A DNA stretch of 64,000 nucleotides, taken from Pseudomonas aestuarii (lineage in GTDB: Bacteria > Pseudomonadota > Gammaproteobacteria > Pseudomonadales > Pseudomonadaceae). This document shows, piece by piece, positions 60,834-64,000 of this stretch; positions within the stretch are counted from its first letter, which is position 1, and each line of letters begins with the position of its first letter. The position numbers and the translations under genes were made by a program. Where the stretch lies: assembly GCF_027988105.1 (NCBI RefSeq), contig NZ_JAQJZJ010000001.1:372001-436000 (forward strand), in the 5' to 3' direction. The notes below the pieces were generated by a model. It ran no database searches. It saw only the letters and a program-made list of their open reading frames with translations, and was not told the DNA's origin.

Positions 60834-63125
60834 ATGAAGACTGATGCGAATGTGGTGCACCTGAACCCGGTGGCCGCGGAGCAATCGCCCACTTCACCGG
60901 TAGGAAGACTGCCCGTGGCGCTCATTCACCTACGCGACAAGGCTGCGCAGCAGCTCAAAGACGCCCTGCAAACCCTGTTCGACAATGCCGACGATACGCT
61001 GTTCGAGATGGCGGATCGGGCGGCGAGCAATGGCGAGCAGAATGCCTTCTTCGAAGCCATGCGCGATCTGCGTTTGAAGCGCAAGAGTATCGAGCGCGGC
61101 TTCCTGCAAGAGGTCTTCGAGCCTTTTGCCACCTTCAATCAATACGAGGTCGGCCGGGCGCCGCTGGGCGCAGTCTCGTTCGACAGTCTGGCGTTGGTTC
61201 AGCACGACGAGCTGGAAGTGTCCGTGGCGCTGGAGGCCATGATCGCCAAGGTCATGAGCCGCGACAGCATGGCGGTCAGGCACCTGACCACGCGCCTGAA
61301 TGCCCTGATCAGCAAGAAACTCGACGACAAGTCCAATCCGCTCGGCCCCGCTGCGCTCTGCTCGGCCTTTCTCGAGGCGTGCAGCAGTTTGGGGGTGGAG
61401 ATCAAGGTCAAGCTGATCATCCTCAAACTGTTTGAAAAGTATGTGCTGGCCGACCTCGATCAGCTCTATGCCGAGGCCAATCAGCTGCTGGTGGCTGCGG
61501 GTGTGTTGCCGGAACTGAAGTCGGCGCCGGTGCGGCGCAACCCGGATCGCTCCCCGGCGGCGCACGACCCCGCGCAGCAGGCCGGCGCCGCTGCTGGCGA
61601 GCAGGCCGGCGACAGCGTGCAGGAAGTGTTCGTGGCGCTGCAGGAGCTGCTGGCGCAGGTGCGCGGCCGTGCCATGCCGCGCCGCGAGACGCCGGCCGAT
61701 GCATCGCCGATCACCAGCCGCGATCTGCTGCGCCTGCTCTCCCATATGCAGCAGCATGCGCCGGCTCCGGTCGGCGATCAGTTCGATCTGCGCGAGCAGC
61801 TCGAACAACTGCTCAGCAGTGCCAGCGCCAGAAGCGGCAAGGCGCGGATGGTCGGCGAGGTCGATGAGGACGTTATCAATCTGGTGTCGATGCTGTTCGA
61901 ATTCATCCTCGATGACCGCACTCTGCCGGATTCGCTGAAAGCGCTGATCGCCCGCCTGCAGATTCCGATGCTCAAGGTCGCGGTGCTGGACAAGACCTTC
62001 TTCAGTCGTGGCAGTCATCCGGCCCGGCGCCTGCTCAATGAAATCGCTTCGGCTGCTCTGGGCTGGGGTGAACAGGACGACACGCAGCGCGGCAGCCTCT
62101 ATCAGAAAATCGAGCAAGTGGTGCAGCGCTTGCTCAACGACTTTGTCGATGATCCGCAGATCTTTGCCGAACTGCTGGCCGACTTTCTCGCTTTCACCGG
62201 CAATGAGCGGCGGCGTAGCGAGCTGCTGGAACAGCGTACTCGCGACGCGGAAGAGGGCAGCGCCAAGGCCGAGCTGGCTCGGCGGCAGGTCGAGTTGGCG
62301 CTGAATGAGCGCTTGCTCGGCAAGCGCCTGCCCGAGGTGGTGGTGCGCCTGCTGCAGGAGGCCTGGAGCAAGGTGCTGCTGCTGACCTGCCTCAAGCACG
62401 GCGTGGACTCGCCCGAGTGGCGGGCAGCGTTGGCGACCATGGACGATCTGGTCTGGAGTGCACAGCCCCACGAGGACCCGGAGGCGCGTCTGCATCTGCT
62501 GCAGCTGGTCCCGGGGCTGCTCAAGGCGTTGCGCGAAGGCATGGCCAGCGCGGCGTTCGATCCGTTCTCCACCGGCGAGTTCTTCAGTCAGCTGGAGATT
62601 CTGCATGTGCAGGCTTTCCAGCGGTTCAAGCGAGTGATGCCGGCGGCCGAGCAGGATCGGACCGAAGAGCCGGCAGAGCTCGTCAGCGACGCTCCTGAGG
62701 CTGCGGGTGAGCCGGCCACGCTGGAACTGTCGCCAGCGGCAGCGCTGGAGGTGCCAGCGATGATCGAGGTGGTCGAGGAAATCGTCCTGCTGGCCCCCGG
62801 GCAGATCGGTGTGAGTGCGCCCGAAATCTGCCTGGCCGATGACGACGAAGCCCTGCTGCGGGTTGATAGCTTGCGGGTCGGCAGCTGGGTCGAGTTTCAG
62901 GAAGACGCGGAGCACAAGCTGCGCTGCAAGCTGGCCGCGGTGATCAAGCCGACCGGCAAGTACATCTTCGTCAACCGCACCGGCATGAAGATACTGGAAA
63001 AAACCCGCATGGGCCTGGCGATCGAGTTCCGCCGCAATGCCATCCGCCTGCTCGACGATGCGCTGCTGTTCGATCGGGCGCTGGAATCGGTAATCGGCAA
63101 CCTGCGCAAGCTCAAGGGCGCCTGA
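60834..63125 (+). CDS. DUF1631 family protein, copy 2 (PA4523-like)
   Basis: This 763-residue cytoplasmic protein shares with the 42040 copy the blocks LFDNADDTLFEMADRAASNGEQ (in part), VDEDVINLVSMLFEFILDD, SHPARRLLNEIA and LLQEAWSKVLLLTCLKHG. The C-terminal module is SLRVGSWVEFQEDAEHKLRC...KYIFVNRTGMK. That last module has the look of a PilZ-like beta-barrel (inference), though the RxxxR of true PilZ is not clear. AGGAGAG precedes the ATG. In PAO1 the gene PA4523 between nadC and ampD, long misannotated as thymidine phosphorylase, is in this position. Confidence 0.87.
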   Translation: MKTDANVVHLNPVAAEQSPTSPVGRLPVALIHLRDKAAQQLKDALQTLFDNADDTLFEMADRAASNGEQNAFFEAMRDLRLKRKSIERGFLQEVFEPFATFNQYEVGRAPLGAVSFDSLALVQHDELEVSVALEAMIAKVMSRDSMAVRHLTTRLNALISKKLDDKSNPLGPAALCSAFLEACSSLGVEIKVKLIILKLFEKYVLADLDQLYAEANQLLVAAGVLPELKSAPVRRNPDRSPAAHDPAQQAGAAAGEQAGDSVQEVFVALQELLAQVRGRAMPRRETPADASPITSRDLLRLLSHMQQHAPAPVGDQFDLREQLEQLLSSASARSGKARMVGEVDEDVINLVSMLFEFILDDRTLPDSLKALIARLQIPMLKVAVLDKTFFSRGSHPARRLLNEIASAALGWGEQDDTQRGSLYQKIEQVVQRLLNDFVDDPQIFAELLADFLAFTGNERRRSELLEQRTRDAEEGSAKAELARRQVELALNERLLGKRLPEVVVRLLQEAWSKVLLLTCLKHGVDSPEWRAALATMDDLVWSAQPHEDPEARLHLLQLVPGLLKALREGMASAAFDPFSTGEFFSQLEILHVQAFQRFKRVMPAAEQDRTEEPAELVSDAPEAAGEPATLELSPAAALEVPAMIEVVEEIVLLAPGQIGVSAPEICLADDDEALLRVDSLRVGSWVEFQEDAEHKLRCKLAAVIKPTGKYIFVNRTGMKILEKTRMGLAIEFRRNAIRLLDDALLFDRALESVIGNLRKLKGA

Positions 63126-63289
63126 AAACCCTCGGTTGCTCTGGCCCTGGCGCCGGGGGCGGTTTGCCACGTCCCTTGGGGCAGCGCCCAGCGCTAGGTG
63201 GCTGTGGCTGCGCTCCATGTGAATCGCCGCCCGCACCGCCCTGCGGATCCATGGGCGGATTGGTGGATTTAGAGCTATCCACAACCTGT

Positions 63290-63540
63290 CGGGAGTCACT
63301 CGCCGCAGGCAGTGCACTGCTAGTTGTTCGGCGCTGCACAAATTTTGGCGGGCTGTCGCTGCGCTCCGAGGCCGCCCTACGATGGATGGCGGCTGGCTGA
63401 GTTTGGAGCAATCTCCAGTCTGTAGGGTGTCACTCGCCGTAGGCAGTGCACCATTGGTCGCTCGGCGCGGCACAACAGCTGGTGGGCTGTCGCTGCGCTT
63501 CAAACGGATCGCCGGCCACACCGGCCTACGCCCGAATCGC
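63290..63540. repeat. inverted copies of the GCGACAACCCGCC repeat family
   Basis: GTCACTCGCCGCAGGCAGTGCAC, then GGCGGGCTGTCGCTGCGCTCCGAG; and GTCACTCGCCGTAGGCAGTGCACCA, then GGTGGGCTGTCGCTGCGCTTC: two units in the same orientation, opposite to the 48.4 kb array. They fill most of the 63126-63672 gap, which has no gene. Confidence 0.75.
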
Positions 63541-63672
63541 CGTCTGGCCGCTCTTGCAAGGTAATCACCGCCTTACGAGGCTGCGGCGCTCAGGCAACGT
63601 GCATCCGCCATGACCAGTGCTTGGCCCTGCTGCCCGCCTGCTCTAGAGTGGAGGCTCGTTCAAGGAGCCTTT

Positions 63673-64000
63673 ATGCAGCTGGATTCTCGCAGTGGTTGGT
63701 GCCAAGGGGTGCACCACTGTCCGTCGCCCAATTTCAATGAGCGCCCGCAGGGTGAGGTTTCCCTGTTGGTGATCCATAACATCAGCCTGCCACCAGGGCA
63801 GTTCGCTACCGGCAAGGTGCAGGAATTTTTCCAGAATCGCCTGATCGTCGATGAGCATCCATACTTTGCCGAGATAGCGGCGTTGCGCGTGTCGGCGCAT
63901 TTCCTGATCGAGCGCGACGGCGCCATCACCCAGTTCGTCTCGTGCAACGAGCGCGCCTGGCATGCCGGGCAGTCGTGTTTCGCCGGGCGGGAGAACTGCA
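63673..64000 (+). CDS. ampD: 1,6-anhydro-N-acetylmuramyl-L-alanine amidase AmpD (cut by window end)
   Basis: AmpD cleaves the peptide from anhydro-muropeptides during cell-wall recycling, and its loss derepresses AmpC beta-lactamase. The first 109 residues are visible. They read MQLDSRSGWCQGVHHCPSPN, then VSLLVIHNISLPPGQF with the first zinc ligand His35, and later LRVSAHFLIERDGAITQFV and RAWHAGQS. The frame is open to the end of the window, so the second half with the other zinc ligands is missing. AAGGAG lies just before the ATG at 63673. The nadC-DUF1631-ampD order matches PAO1. Confidence 0.95.
   Translation, partial: MQLDSRSGWCQGVHHCPSPNFNERPQGEVSLLVIHNISLPPGQFATGKVQEFFQNRLIVDEHPYFAEIAALRVSAHFLIERDGAITQFVSCNERAWHAGQSCFAGRENC

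Noticed and set aside
60930..63521. An 863-codon open frame opposite the second DUF1631 gene
   Set aside because: It is antisense to a conserved gene and runs through repeats at one end.

Overview
The window is chromosomal DNA of a Pseudomonas-like gammaproteobacterium. Most of it is GC-rich. The gene order from fklB through ispB, rplU-rpmA, obgE, proB, rpsT, murJ, ribF, ileS, lspA, fkpB, ispH, the minor pilins, thiO, pilR, pilS, bamD, rluD, pgeF, clpB, ndh, yacG, coaE, pilDCB, pilA and nadC to ampD follows, as far as I remember it, the PA4572 to PA4522 segment of Pseudomonas aeruginosa PAO1 read backwards. That synteny supports many of the calls. The species cannot be settled from the window.

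Layout. 0.2-14.6 kb is housekeeping: a peptidyl-prolyl isomerase, octaprenyl diphosphate synthase, ribosomal proteins L21, L27 and S20, Obg, the first proline enzyme, a CreA-like protein, the lipid II flippase MurJ, and a co-directional ribF-ileS-lspA-fkpB-ispH block. 14.9-28.7 kb holds type IV pilus minor pilin genes: fimT on the minus strand, then TWO consecutive complete minor pilin/PilY1 operons. The first (15.7-21.9 kb) is divergent and partly AT-rich. The second (22.3-28.7 kb) is the usual fimU-pilV-pilW-pilX-pilY1-pilE set, preceded by a sigma70-like promoter and two AlgR-like boxes. 28.7-41.4 kb carries thiO, pilR/pilS, a zinc-ribbon membrane protein, glutamine-dependent nadE, pgeF-rluD, bamD and clpB behind a sigma32-type promoter. 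41.7-49.9 kb carries a PilZ protein with a DUF1631 protein, three tRNA genes (Asn, Pro, Lys), ndh, and small conserved Pseudomonas genes. 50.0-59.4 kb carries yacG-coaE, a REP-associated tyrosine transposase among its REP repeats, pilD-pilC-pilB, and the divergent pilin locus. 59.6-64.0 kb carries nadC, a second DUF1631 gene and the start of ampD.

The most unusual part is the pilin locus. Where other pseudomonads have a full-length pilA next to pilB, this genome has a 61-codon pilin containing only the N-terminal helix. Eleven bases later comes a separate 141-codon secreted protein with a Sec signal peptide and two cysteines. Three ABC-transporter-type genes (permease, membrane-anchored helical protein, ATPase) follow. 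This resembles the split PilA-N/PilA-C pilin of Geobacter and the pilA-pilGHI order of Myxococcus. Together with the extra minor pilin operon it suggests that a different kind of pilus was built onto, or exchanged into, the standard Pseudomonas PilB/PilC/PilD/PilS/PilR machinery.

Intergenic DNA is rich in repeats: a REP/REPIN family (GTAGGATG...GATACCCATC) that probably depends on the resident transposase, a second GC-rich family (core GCGACAACCCGCC) including a 164-165 bp tandem array, and two MITE-like palindromic elements with apparent TA and TTA target duplications. The first 178 bases contain no gene I can support.
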